Positions 47,292-64,000 of a stretch of DNA of 64,000 nt are shown piece by piece; position 1 is the first letter of the stretch, and each line of letters opens with the position of its first letter. The DNA comes from Chrysomallon squamiferum (Eukaryota; Mollusca; Gastropoda; Neomphalida; Peltospiridae), in the NCBI GenBank assembly GCA_012295275.1, contig CM022665.1:5872901-5936900 (forward strand), given 5' to 3'. The notes beneath the pieces are model-generated. The model had not been told where the DNA came from. It did not search any database and was given only the letters and a program-made list of their open reading frames with translations. Position numbers and translations under genes: made by a program.

Positions 47292-48509
47292 ATACTTCAT
47301 TTAATCAATAACAAGGCAATCTGGTATGTTATAATTGCAGTTTATTTTAAATACATTTCATGTCACTTGAGTTTTTTTGTCATGTTTACATCACACTATT
47401 CATAATGAATCTCCATTTATCCTTGTAAGTCTACTAGAAACAACATTTAATTTTATATTTACCATTAATCTTCTCTTTATAATATAATGGAGAAGTTTAC
47501 TTCAAATTATCAAGCACATAAAACTACATACATTAATATACTCTTTATAAAATGGACATTTTCAAAAATAAGATCACATTGTGCAATGATCACTTTTCAC
47601 CATAATTTAGAGGCTACGGTATGTAAAATTCTACATAACAGAATTTTAATAATTATACTAAATACATTTCATTTTCCTTCTTTTTAAAAAAAAAAATATT
47701 TTCTCTAAATTTATGTGCAACAAAAAAAGATATAAATACAAGGGACAAAGACAACATAAAAATGTTAGACCATATAGATGGATAAGAAGTTTTATAATAA
47801 AATTTTAAATAAAAAGTGGTATTTTGTATGAATCTTGTATTTCAGTTATTTTTCAGCTACATTTGCAGAACATTACACAATTTTATTTGTCTGCACTGGA
47901 TATAAAAAAAAAATCTGACAACAACAGTTGTTATTCCCATAAAACTAGTGAAATTTACTGCAATCCATGTACAGCAAACAAGCATGATTTGGTGGAATTA
48001 GATTTTCAAAAATAACTTTAGCTAACTAACAAATAAACAGCAGCATTATTTAGGATAATTTTTATCCTGGAAATGTAGCATTATTATTTTAATAAAATCT
48101 ATAATTTCTGGTATCAATCAAATGTTGACTCAATTCATTTATCAAATTATTCACATAATTTTACTAACGTAAATCTGGGGCTCAATACATCAAATTAAAT
48201 GGTTACAAAATGGTTATATCTGATATCTTCAAATGTAGAAGTTATAATAAAAAATTTAATGAACAAATCATTCATGATATGAATTTATTTTTTCATTTGT
48301 ATAAAAAATCAATTTCTCTTCCATTATTAAAATTTATGATTTTTTTTCCATATATTTTATTAAAAATTCTTTCTACGTCATAAAATCTGAAAGCCAACTA
48401 TGTACACAACTACTGACCATTAACCATACACTATCAACCCTAATGAAACACAAATGCACTCTTAATAAACAGAAAATCTGTTTAGGATTTTAACCTAAGT
48501 TCCCCTTTG
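47292..48509. other. tail-to-tail spacer PNO1 / KAT5
   Basis: AT-rich sequence with the 3' UTR of KAT5. The segment at about 47938-48070 is a diverged direct copy of 51604-51730 in a KAT5 intron. No coding exon is seen. Confidence 0.5.
47938..48070 (+). repeat. dispersed repeat, copy 1
   Basis: Shares AAAACTAGTGAAATT, GGAATTAGATTT and ATTATTTAGGAT blocks, in the same order, with 51604-51730. Moderate identity. Confidence 0.5.
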
Positions 48510-53251
<4,742 letters not shown>

Positions 53252-53530
53252 GATCGTCATGATTAACTCCGCATAATCGCCAGAGAAATAAAGGAAACCT
53301 ATGACAAAGTTAAATTCAGGACGAAATTAGAATGCAGAAATACTTTTTTAAAATTAATTATGTGTTAAAACATGACGTATACATTTATTAAAGAAATAAA
53401 CTTTTATCAAATATATATTTGCTGCATTACCAAGTCAAGAAAGAAAACTTCCGGATAAGACGAAATGTGTTGCAAGCTGGATTTGCTGTTGATCGAGTAA
53501 TTTGGTGAATATTTTGTTTGGTGTCACAAC
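53252..53530. promoter_or_regulatory. bidirectional promoter KAT5 / POLR3F
   Basis: The 279 bp between start codons include ACTTCCGG (53447-53454), matching the ETS-family consensus found in many housekeeping promoters, and a TGACGT (about 53373). No TATA box is clearly placed. Confidence 0.6.
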
Positions 53531-56500
53531 ATGGCATCGTTGGTAAAGCAAGAACCTCTAGAAGAAGTTGATTTGGAAACTAGGTAAGTTGTAAAAAATT
53601 TATTAAAATATTATACAGGCCTTTTATAAGTTAGTTGCCGTATTCGATGACACGATTTTTATTTTAAAATAAAATCATAATCACGATAATGTTCATTATA
53701 ATATTAGTATTAACTTAACAGCCTATCTAACAACACTAATTTATAGGAATAGCAAAGTTTTGCAGTCTAATAAAGTACTACGGCTGCAGTACTTAAAATA
53801 TTCACTGATTCACTCAATCACTGATTGTATTTATTTGTTTATTTGTTACTTTTGTATATTATTAATAATACCCTCATCTTCCAGTATGTTTATCTTTATA
53901 TATATATATATAAGTAACGTTTACAGTGATGTCAATATATAAAGATAACTGAACATTTTCAGAATACTGAACCTGTGTCAACAAAATCCTGAAGGTGTCA
54001 GTGATGCAACAATTCAGACTGAAATGCCACAATGTGATGTTAAACAAAGGGTGATGGCAATCAACAGATTGCTTTCCACAGTAAGCATAAATAAATTAAT
54101 TTTTTAAAACTGTAAAAGTTACATAGCATTACATATACAATGTTCTGCATGAGTTTTATGATACACTTTTTGTTTGCTTTACATATATTTATTTAGTCTG
54201 TAAGATAAATATAGATAAGAATTATCTATTTATTTTAAAAGCAAAAAGGAACAGAATTTGTAATAAAAGTGGTCAGTTGAAACATGATGTCAAAATGTTA
54301 TTTTTCTTTTTCTTTCTTTTATCTTCAAAATTAGTTCATCAGTTTTACTTTATAACTTCTAGGGGCGAATAGATCTTTTGAAGAGTGGGAACAAATTGGT
54401 GTATCGACTGAAAGACCCAGATACTGCAAAGTAAAGAAACATGTTATCTATTCATTTTAGCTGAAAAATCTCTACATATTTTTTTATTTTATTTTTTTAA
54501 CATAAGGTGTGTTTGTCACAGTTTGAAAATATGTTAGCCCAGTAAATTTGTTTTATAATCTGTTGTAGGTAAAGCTGAGAGCATGGAACATCATAAACAC
54601 TTTTTAAAAAAAATACATTTTCAGTATATATTTTTTTAACCCAGTATTCATTTTCACATCATGTTCTATGATAATTTTTAATTTTCAGAGAAGTGAAAGG
54701 TGCTGACCATCAGGAAAAGGTTGTTTATCAGATTATCAAAGAAGCTTCAAATAAAGGTGAAATAAAGATTTTGTTACAAGATTTTCTCAATCTTTTTAAA
54801 GATAAATTTTATCAGTTTAACAATCTGCTGAAAATAATTATATATGTAAGAGGTTCCAGAAGTTTCTAATAATAGTTTCCTTCATATTAATTCAAATGCT
54901 TTTTAATGTAATGTCTTTATTAATTAAGTTTCATTACATTTGCTTAAAAATCTGTATACATTTGTTTCTTTAATTACTACAGCTAATTATTCATAGCCAC
55001 AGGTTAACTGATTTGAGTAATTAAGAGTGCTATATAAGCAGTAATCATTTGTTTATTATTGTTACAGGAATATGGATTCGTGATATTCGTTACAAGAGTA
55101 ATTTGTCAATGACTCAACTCAACAAAATCTTAAAGAATCTGGAAAGCAAAAAACTTATAAAAGCTGTCAAGTCAGTTGCAGTGAGTTTCTTAAATTACAT
55201 TCTGCCCGTAACGAAAAGTTGATTAATTTTAACAACAGAATTTAAATTAACAGAATATATAAATATATTACTTAGATTTAAAATTATTGTTTTGTTTCTT
55301 TCAGCCAGTCTTCACACATTGTACATCCCTCAAAATGCACACCCAGTACTGAGTAAATCATTGCAATGATTACATATCCTCAGTCTATGGCCAAATTATG
55401 CACCCTTTCAAACTTGTCGTATTTTATGATTATTTCTGATTTAAAAATCATTTTGTACTATAATCTTCAATAATTTTTCATCCTTGGCTTAACATTTAAT
55501 AGACCATACATCTTCAGTATTATAAATTGGTATAAAACTTAACAATTTTTTTTCTTTTTTATTATTATTATTATACAGGCTTCAAAGAAAAAAGTGTATA
55601 TGTTATACAACCTAGAACCAGACAGAACAGTGACTGGGGGTTCCTGGTACAGTGACCAAGACTTTGAATCAGAGTTTGTTGAAGTTCTTAATCAACAAAC
55701 ATACAAATTTTTAGAACAAAAGGTTGTATACAGTTTTATTTGTCCAGCTTCTCCTGCACCTGCTACTATTGTCTGTTCCACTAATATATAATAAACAATT
55801 TGTAAATTACAGACATTAAGGTTAATTTAGCGAATTCTACATTTTATGAATAATTACTGTTGGCAGAAAACTTGAAGAAATAAAAATCCTTTAATATAAA
55901 CACAACAAAGAATATTTTTGAAAGTTAATAACATTATGTGAATTGGTGAATAGTATAAATGTTTAGCATTTTTGCATTGTAATTGCATGTCATGTGTTAT
56001 TGACAGTATGTAGTTCCAGTAAAATGTTGTTGTTGTTTTTTTCATAGCATGCTGCAGCTTGTGAGACACAGTTAGACCCAGTGTCACAGAAAAATGCAGC
56101 ATATGCTCCATCTTGTGATGTTTGGAAATTTATATCAGAATTAGGAATCAGTAAGGTATTTTGTTGAATTTTGACATGTTAATTGATTTTACCCTAAAAA
56201 TATTATCAGACCTTTTGGACTGGGTAGATAAGATTCTTTGAAAAAAAATTATTTTCTTCAGATGAAATTAAAAGATTTAATAGTGAAATGCAGAACATAT
56301 TTTGAGTGGGACTTGTGATATCTGGACAAGTTGAATAATTAATTCTAGCAGGATGAGTATTAACATTTATTATGCCCTGTCATTTAAAGAAAATGTGCTT
56401 TTATTTTAATTTTTCACTACTTTAAATACAAATTAATTCAGCAACAGAATATTTAGCTAGATATTTTTGCTTTCAGGTCCAGCTGTCAGTAGAAGACATT

Positions 56501-57142
56501 GAGACTATCTTAGACACACTGATCTTTGATGGCAAGGTGGAACAGACAATAGTAGCGGGTGCAGGAGAAGGTGGACAAGTAAAACTGTACCGTGCTGTGA
56601 AACCGCTGATACCTCCCACTGGACTTGTGAGAATGCCATGTGGAACCTGCCCAGTAAGTTTTTCATACATTCGTTTCAAAAGAAAGATCTTTTAATTTGT
56701 AACAAGAAGTTAACATTAAAAAACCCAAGACAAAATAAGTACAGTAATAAAAATAAACTGTTCAATTTTATTACATTTTAACAGACTGTTTACATATTTC
56801 AGTGTGCATAAGACTGAGGAATTATTAATAATGTTGTTTAGCATTTATGCACAGTAATACCTATCCTAAAACTAATTTAAGTAATGCTTGCTAGAAGATT
56901 TCTAATTGAAAATGAAATTTTCTTAACAAATGTCTGTTAGTACTAGAAACAAATTAATGTTTTCATTTTGTATACAGGTTAAGGATATATCCATGTTTAC
57001 TCTGTGTTTTTAATGCATCTTTCAGTGCTGGAAACTGTTTTCATTATTATGTTTATTATTACAGGTTTTCAAGCAGTGCCATGAAGGAGGAGTGATATCA
57101 CCATCTACTTGCGTATACATGAAAGATTGGTTGGATTCTTGA
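53531..57142 (+). CDS. POLR3F: DNA-directed RNA polymerase III subunit RPC6 (RPC39)
   Basis: RPC6 is part of the Pol III-specific RPC3/RPC6/RPC7 initiation subcomplex. Nine exons: 53531-53583, 53963-54080, 54363-54430, 54689-54756, 55068-55180, 55579-55722, 56048-56155, 56477-56653 and 57065-57142, giving 308 residues (human 316). Tandem winged-helix domains fill the N-terminal two thirds (RVMAINRLLSTGRIDLL, IWIRDIRYKSNLSMTQLNKI, LKNLESKKLIKAVKSVAASK, YMLYNLEPDRTVTGGSWYSD, EFVEVLNQQ). A third wing-like part has ELGISKVQLSVEDIETILDT. The C-terminus keeps cysteines in MPCGTCPVFKQCHEGG and ISPSTCVYM, the likely iron-sulfur ligands. Exon 8 has a near-exact antisense copy in intron 6. The gene is divergent from KAT5. 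Confidence 0.96.
55729..55781 (-). repeat. antisense partial copy of POLR3F exon 8 inside intron 6
   Basis: This 53-bp segment is the reverse complement of 56537-56589 at 50 of 53 positions. It begins 7 bp after the exon 6 splice donor. The differences are T for C at offsets 11 and 33, and G for C at offset 19. Confidence 0.92.
56537..56589 (+). repeat. exon 8 arm of the POLR3F inverted repeat
   Basis: Coding sequence for VEQTIVAGAGEGGQVKL and part of the next Tyr codon. It can pair with the transcript of intron 6 at 55729-55781, across an intervening stretch of about 755 nt that contains exon 7. Confidence 0.92.
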
Positions 57143-57620
57143 CCTTGTGTGACACATTTTATTTATTTTGAGAGCTGATTTACTGCTTTGTTAAATGTGA
57201 CAAAACATTTTTTTCGACGTGAATAAGTTGTTATAAATTTAAGAATGGCTTTGTTTTTTCATATGCCAGTATTTTATTTCAGATATAAAGAGGAGAATTA
57301 TGTTGATTTTTTATTTATTTAATTTTTTACAAATGTGTAAAATATGCTCTGCTTTTAGTCATCTTGCTTATTTGTGACACCCAGTATTGTCAGTTTTGTT
57401 CTATGATGCAAATGTGCATCTGATCAGAAATTTCCATGTGTTCTGAGTCACTGAATTACATTGTTCATTTTAACCACACATTCAGAATGACAGTACATAA
57501 GTGTGACACTTAAACCTTTTGATTTGTATATTTTGTAAAACAAAATAATTTCTAATCCAGCAATTTCCAGAACCATCAAATATGTGCATGATATACTGTG
57601 ACTTAGGTTTTTTTTCAATG

Positions 57621-57626
57621 AAATAA
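57621..57626 (+). terminator. candidate poly(A) signal of POLR3F
   Basis: AATAAA about 480 nt after the POLR3F stop. Position is approximate; I see no clearly better candidate nearer. Confidence 0.3.
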
Positions 57627-58579
57627 AATCTTAACTCATGTATTCAGTGTTTATACTCATAGAATACATACTCTAAATAATAAATTAAAACAACAAACTT
57701 GATTATATTTATTATCTTTTTATTTTCAAAGGGAACAAAAATTATCTTAAAAATATAATCACAGGTTTCACATTTTAAGTTAACACAACCATGAATATTT
57801 GTAAGATAACTGCTGACTTTTGTTTTGTGCGTCAGGTTAACATAACAAATAAAAATAATACTGAATAACAAAGATAAAATTAATAGAAATGCAAATGTCA
57901 TGGCAGAGTCATCTATCAGAGATTCTTTTATGTCTTAATAAAACAGATTACAGGAAAATTAGATCTAGAAAGAATGTAATAAAAATTAATCCTGAAAAAT
58001 AGTAAACATTTTATTAGTTTTTGTAAACTTCATAAGCAGTATTTCCATTTGTTTATTTTAGGTTATTTTTCTTTGCTGACTATACTTTAATTCTGATTTT
58101 CTTTTTCTCTAATTTATTTATTTTTATATTTCTCCCCCAATGAAACTGAAATATTGCCTGGAATCTGCTTGAACATTTACACATTAGTTATGAAAAAGGA
58201 TCAGTAAACATGATCAGAAAAATACAACAGTGAGAGTAAAAATATGCTTAAATAAAAGAAAAGAAGAAAAAAGAAAACAGTTTGAAAATTAATTATTTTA
58301 AGATATTGTTTGATGTATCCTAATCACAACAGATAACAAATTCATAATAATTACAACTTCATATGTCTGCTAAAATGTGACTTAAGACTTTCACAGCTAA
58401 TGAATACGTCCACATCAAGACTTAAGTTTCAGAATGTTTTACCCAGGAAATAAACAAAGAGATATAAAAAATAAATGAGTACTGATTGAAGGAGTATCAA
58501 TGTAAGGCACAAATATAGCACTTTTGACTTTTGCACATTCCCTTCCTTGTAAAATCCCATAAAAATAAAATGAACATGA

Positions 58580-59783
58580 GGATGAAATGTATCACACAAA
58601 AAAATGAACCAAAATAATTGTTTTGTTCTATATCTTGGAAATCTGACTATCAAATCAGGAACTGTTATTATGATAATCTCATAATAATTATGTTAACTAT
58701 ATTAATTTTGTTTTTCAATATACAAACGTAAGAACACATTCACAATAAAATTCTTATGATGCAACACTTATGAATTAATATGGCTTAAAGTTAAATATAA
58801 ATTATTTCAAATAATACATTGTATTTAATAAAACAAAGTAAAGCTTAACTTTAAAAGAAAAATAATTATTTAAACAATTTGGAATATTTCTGAAAGAACA
58901 CATTATTTCAAAATACAAGAGGGAAATAATTAAGGTATGGAAATTCTGAAAAACATCACACACGTACATACCAATATATAGACATAAATACAGATATATA
59001 TACACATACATTTTATATATATATATATTGTAAAATTAAATTTGAGAACTGTTTTAAAAAAAAAAAAAAAGGATGAAATATATCACAAAAAAATGAATAA
59101 AAATAATTATTTTGTTCTATATCTTGGAAATCTATCAGATCAGGAACTGTTATTATGATAATCTCAAATATGAATGAGTGGGGACTAATGCATCTTTCCA
59201 CAGACAGCAACGAATAAAATAATATCAGTTTTTGTAATAATGTTCATATGAGATGTGTATATAAAAATAGATAAAAATCTGGCATTATCGATGTGATAAT
59301 TTTAACTTTTTGCATATTTCCCTTCAACATAAAATGTAATAGTATAAATTAACATACATATATGTGTATATATGTAATAATTATGTTAACTATATTAATT
59401 TTGTTTTTCAATATATAAATGTAAGAACAAATTCACAATAAAATTCTTATGATGTAACATTGATGAATTAATATGGCTTAAAGTTAAACATAAATTATTT
59501 CAAATAATACATTGTATTTAATAAAACAAAATAAAGCTTAACTTTAAAAGAAAAATAATTATTTAAACAATTTGGAATGTTTCTGAAACAACACATTATT
59601 TCAAAAAACCAAGTGTTGTACAATTAAGATATGGAAATTCTGTAAAAAACACACACACACACACACATAGAGACATAAATACGGACATGTATATATATAT
59701 ATATATATACATGTATAGACATGAATACAGATATACATATATATACTGTAAAAATAAATTTGAGAACTGTTTTAAAAAAATAA
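58580..59783. repeat. local tandem duplication, two diverged copies
   Basis: Copy A spans about 58580-59070 and copy B about 59071-59783. They share, in order, GGATGAAAT, TTCTATATCTTGGAAATCT, CAGGAACTGTTATTATGATA, AATTATGTTAACTATATTAA, CTTATGATG, TAAAGCTTAACTTTAAAAGA and TTTGAGAACTGTTTTAAAAA. Copy B carries about 205 extra bases at 59166-59370, part of which resembles sequence just upstream of copy A near 58530-58560. The array may therefore be more complex than a simple pair. Confidence 0.75.
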
Positions 59784-60655
59784 ATGTTTATTATTAACTA
59801 AATTAATTATAGTCTCATTGCTTGTTTTACTTCAGTTATCACATTTGCTTTAAACTCTGCTTAATATCATTACTACTTAACTTTACAAATAAAAATGGAA
59901 TAACAAATAAAAATGTGCATGCATAGTTTAACCATTAGGACAATACAATATTATATTCACATTTTAAAAATATAATTAAAGCATCAATTCTATTTTATAA
60001 GGCATATGTTACTAAAAACAGTGATAAGCACAAATATTATTTTAATAAACACTGAGATCTTATAATAAAATATTATCTATTATATTACCAATAATAAAAA
60101 GCTTTTTCTTATGCTAGTTTTTGGGGGTAATTTGACATAGTTAAAATGTTTTCAAACAGCTTTATTTTATTTTCGTTTTTATAAACCATTACTAAATGTT
60201 TTTCTTTCAAATAGACATAAATCTATTATCACCTTGGATTCTGGATAAGGGACTTGATATGCATTAGTTAGAATCCTCACTACTATAACATTTGATAACC
60301 ATTTCATTATTTATGAAAACCAGGTGATGTACAAAATATAATTTATCCTTTAATAAAAATTATTATTGTGTAATTTATGTTACGTGCCTGCATGGCAGTC
60401 TTTAAACAAATGAAAGTGATTCCAAAATAAATGCTGCTCTAAATAAATTAAGTATTGTATCACAGTTCATTAAATTAGTTTCAGAACAGAAGGTCAGACC
60501 ATATCGTGTAATCATATGTCTATTCTTAACTGCAGAGTTAAAGCATATTAATTATTACTGCATTATGAAAATATTTTCTATGACTAAAGAACTGAAAAGT
60601 ACCCTGACATAAACCCTGTTGCTGTTTTAATCTCACGAGGAAAGATACTCACTAC

Positions 60656-62715
60656 TTATGATGGATAACATTTTTTCAGAAAAGAGAGACATTCTGAGTA
60701 AACCATCAGTGTGACACCATTGACAGGAAAAGCACGAGCACTAACTACAAGTCCCCCTCGAAAAAACAATTTTAGCCCACCTTCATTGTAGCTCTTTACA
60801 GCACAGTCCATAAATCCTTTGTACAGTTTTTTTTCACTGTCACCTTGTATTCGACTCTTGATTACATCCAGAGGAAGAATAAGCTGCCAGCTCAGAACCC
60901 CAGCAATGCCTCCAGCAAAGAAATTAACAAGCGGACAGGGTAAGGTTTTATAATATTTGTGACCCTTCAGAACTGAGAAACTCATAACCTACCATGTACA
61001 CAGAACTTGAAGGAATATCCCGGAAAAACTGAGTGCCAAACCCTCTGAAGAGTCCACGAGGACCATTTAACCTGACAATATCTACTGCAGCTTCTACTGG
61101 TCCACTGTAGTATTTCTGATTCAATGTGTATAAACCTGATTTGCAAAAACAAAAACCAAAACAATAATAATAATAATAATAAAAATAACAAAATCAGAAA
61201 AATTTGATTCTTATAATTTTATGATCCATGTTCATATTTAAAAATAAAACTGGGAACAGTCATTAGTAACAATACCTTAATATTAGATATATATAGTTGA
61301 CGTTTGGTACCTGTAAAATGAAAACAATTATTGACATACCTTTGCTTGGTATCTGGTGTGGAATCTGTGACTGCAGGACAACTTTAATTACCTCCACAGG
61401 ACAAGCAATGAAGACCTGGGCCACCCCTGCCAAACACCCAGCTGCTGCTACTTGAAGATACCATTTAAAAGAATGTTTTTTAACCTGCTGCATCTGTTTC
61501 ATTGCAGACAAAGAAGCTCCATATACACCGAAATATACTGAGTTGATTAGTCCATACGACATCAGTGGCCATGACAGACCTCGAAAAAATCCCCTTTTCT
61601 GAAATATGATAATAATGTTACTCAGCTTGAAACCTTTTGTCTTCATCTCAGTTACTTACACTGTTGTTATATTAAAAAAAAAAAAAAAAAAAACATTATT
61701 GGAGATTAAATAGTTTTATACAAATAAATATTTTAAAGTGAATATATATCTTTTCATAAGTGAATTAAAAATAAAATAAAATTTATGATCAAATTGTATT
61801 ATAAAAAGATATATAATGTGATAAGCATACAGCCTGAATTTTATAAATTATTTATTAACCATCCAAAACTGACTGCAAATTAGACTGAAAAAACTATAAC
61901 ATTATAATATAAAATCAAACAATTAATATTTCAAATACTCACAATTCCCTGATGATGGATATTTGAAACACAATCCCATAGCTGCTTATACTGATTGCCT
62001 GGAACTTGAGTCTGCAGCTGGACCTAGTAATATACAAAAATTATTAATATTGATAATATTTATAATAAATTTATATTTTAATAAAATTAGTAACAAAAAT
62101 GGAAAAGTTAATGATAGGCTCAATAAATCTCAAGAAAATTTTCTGAATCAAAATTTAATATTTATTTATGACCAAACAAAAATGCAGAAAATACCTATTA
62201 CACTGATAAATCTGTTGACAGTACCAGTCATACTTATTACAAAAAAATTATATAGTCTGACACAAAAACCTGTCTATTCTAGATTTTTATTATCACTAAT
62301 AATAAATTGAATAAGATCAGAAAGAATTCTTACTTTCACAGTATCAAATGGATGTCCAACAACAATACCTGTGCAACCTACTCGAACAAAATACAATAGA
62401 GAAATACTGAACATTAATTACAATGATGTTGACTGCTTTAGCAGTAATATTTAATTAAAAGAAAATTAATGACTCATTCATATGATCACATCATATCTTG
62501 AAGAAGAATATTTTTCTATTTCTAAATCTAAGTTTCAATTAAAGCATATCTTGAAGTTTGTATGAAAATGAATTCTTAAAAAGGATGAAATTGGAATATG
62601 CTCCAGAGGTAGGTATTTATTTAGCACTGAGTCACTTTTGTAAATTAGTGTCCAAATGTTACAAACCTGCAACTGCCCCAGCCAGGTAATCATGTATTGA
62701 ATTATTGGCTACCAT
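60656..62715 (-). CDS. SLC25A45-like: mitochondrial carrier, SLC25A45/47/48 subfamily, with an apparent frameshift
   Basis: This is an inner-membrane solute carrier with three repeats of two helices. Five coding exons: 62715-62667, 62377-62334, 62023-61943, 61598-61340 and 61135-60656. All three carrier signatures are present: HPFDTVK (residues 25-31), CPVEVIK (124-130) and LPLDVIK in the last exon. GFFRGLSWPLMSYGLINSVYF and SARAFPVNGVTLMVYSECLS match the A45/A48 group; the substrate is not inferable here. In exon 5, SVYMVGYEFLS is followed by a +1 shift to LKGHKYYKTLPCP near 60980-60990. Removing one T would give about 303 residues, the normal length. This could be an assembly error, a null allele or a recent pseudogene. 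A non-coding upstream exon ends at 62761. Confidence 0.85.
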
Positions 62716-62717
62716 TA

Positions 62718-62756
62718 TCAGCCCAAAGGCCTTTGTCTCAGTGATTCCTCCTGCAT
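62718..62756 (-). promoter_or_regulatory. 12-codon upstream ORF in the carrier 5' leader
   Basis: An ATG at 62756 opens MQEESLRQRPLG and stops with TGA, whose last base lies 2 nt before the main ATG at 62715. It lies in the same exon as the main start, after an acceptor at 62762-62764. A leader ORF so close to the start could reduce or regulate translation of the main frame. Confidence 0.55.
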
Positions 62757-62761
62757 GTCAC

Positions 62762-62911
62762 CTGAAAACAATAATTAAACCTTTCATATACTATCTAAAG
62801 AAATGTCTGTCAGTATAAGATTGTTATTTTACTGGACTTGACTGTTAACAATGATAGACCAACACATTATATTAAATAAATAAAACAATAATGTGGAAAT
62901 CTGCATTTAAA

Positions 62912-62942
<31 letters not shown>

Positions 62943-64000
62943 CATACATTTGTATAAATCAAAAAAGAAGCTTTAAAGGTGAATTCAGTGGAAGAGATAA
63001 AGCAATGGTTGCCAGGCAAAACATTAGTTTACACTTTTTCAGAAATAATAAATTTATTCTGTAATTATTTATTTATTTATTTCAAAATTCTTTTTGCAAA
63101 AAAAAAAAAAAAAAATATTTATATTTATTTAAAAGTAAAAAATATAATAAACCGTAATTAGTTGTCAGTCAAAATGATTTTAACTTTTCTTCTCATTTCT
63201 GTGTTTTATTAAATATGAGGAAGTATCTAATTATTTAGTTTATTCCAGTTTTCTGATTGTCTTCTGCTAGTTTTTGTTAAAATTAGGCATGAAGTGATTT
63301 AACTAACTTTCCTCACAACTGAAACGCTCAAAGCGAATATCTTTTATAAAGGAAAGAAGGTAAAAAATGTTACACCATTACATCAAACCAGAATTGTCAT
63401 GCATGGAGACTTCAATGAAATGCAATGAATAATTTTAATAATTTACTATCAGGTTTATTCTTTTCCAATTATCTTCACTAAGGGGAATAACTACGTCATT
63501 TTAAAAAATGAAAATTTGAAGGAGATAACTCTAAATAACAGGAAGTGGAAATTGCTGGTAGTGATGGAAAGGGAAACGTATTTGTTGTAAATCTGTAGAC
63601 AGAATTGAATTTAGAATGGAAATATTGATAAAATGACAACCATAAGGCCTTTCACCTGCGATGATCTCTTTAAATTTAATAATGTGTAGGATTCATCTAT
63701 TTTTATCGTGTATAATGTGTTGAAAATGTATACTATGTAATATAAATTGCGTATATTGTAATAATAGTTTAATACTAATAATAATTAATAGTACTATACA
63801 GTATACTTAATACTACAGTATAGAGATATCAGACAATAGAATATAGTATATATTATACTTATATACTACAGAGTATAGTAATGTACATAGTTTATATTAA
63901 TAAATATAATTTTATATATCTGATATCACAGATTCATACTGTGTGTGCGTGCGTGTTAGGTATGTGACAATTTTCCTGTAAAATTATATATCATCAGAAA
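62762..64000. other. upstream of the carrier gene; AT-rich, no coding gene seen
   Basis: This should include the 5' leader intron and promoter of the carrier. It holds poly-A runs at about 62917-62942 and 63098-63115, GAAGGAGATAACT at 63518-63530 followed by ACAGGAAGTG (an ETS-like core), and degenerate TATACT/ATAGTA repetitive sequence at about 63760-63900. No coding exon is supported. Confidence 0.5.

Larger units (their letters stand above)
57143..60655. other. tail-to-tail region POLR3F / mitochondrial carrier
   Basis: AT-rich 3' UTR and spacer sequence. A tandemly duplicated block occupies about 58580-59783, and short AC and AT microsatellites lie at 59647-59670 and about 59690-59710. 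No coding exon is supported; the small Phe/Tyr-rich frames are AT-rich noise. Confidence 0.6.

Noticed and set aside
60958-60985. 28-nt intron that would restore the carrier frame
   Set aside because: Far shorter than any other intron here, and it would delete residues aligned in the family. A one-base indel is simpler.

Overview
The window is eukaryotic nuclear DNA from a bilaterian invertebrate. It is AT-rich and full of microsatellites, poly-A/T tracts and decayed DNA transposons, and its genes are broken by many short-to-medium GT-AG introns. I think it is a lophotrochozoan, probably a mollusc. The animal housekeeping orthologues show only that it is a metazoan. A recurring GGAGATAA-type motif in several promoters is suggestive of a mollusc, but the species cannot be fixed from sequence alone.

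Layout. Positions 1-19.5 kb are a gene desert with microsatellites, a degenerate TIR transposon carrying an integrase relic (2437-3849), and a few blocks of ordinary-complexity sequence that could be regulatory. From 19.7 kb on, nine protein-coding genes alternate strictly in strand: POLR2G(-), CHAC2(+), NAA80(-), ARMT1(+), KPTN(-), PNO1(+), KAT5(-), POLR3F(+), and a mitochondrial carrier(-). The first eight form four consecutive head-to-head pairs, with start codons 1485, 342, 104 and 279 bp apart; adjacent pairs meet tail to tail. I rebuilt every gene exon by exon from splice sites and reading-frame phase. Eight are intact. The carrier has one apparent single-base frameshift.

Functions. POLR2G (RPB7) and POLR3F (RPC6) are subunits of RNA polymerases II and III. 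KAT5 is the Tip60 MYST acetyltransferase. PNO1 is a 40S ribosome assembly factor. KPTN belongs to the KICSTOR complex that represses mTORC1. NAA80 N-terminally acetylates actin. CHAC2 degrades glutathione. ARMT1 is a DUF89 metal-dependent phosphatase/carboxyl methyltransferase. The last gene is an SLC25A45/47/48-type inner-membrane carrier. The pairs look like shared-promoter housekeeping genes, not a pathway cluster.

Most notable observations: (1) a 53-bp stretch in POLR3F intron 6 is a 50/53 reverse complement of coding exon 8, and two of the three mismatches would still pair as G-U in RNA, giving a possible exon-intron duplex; (2) a Ginger-like transposon relic with TGTNR termini, flanking CCGG and an integrase zinc-binding remnant; (3) the run of four divergent pairs and a motif shared by some of their promoters; (4) hairpin MITE, Tc1 and pogo/Tigger relics inside introns.
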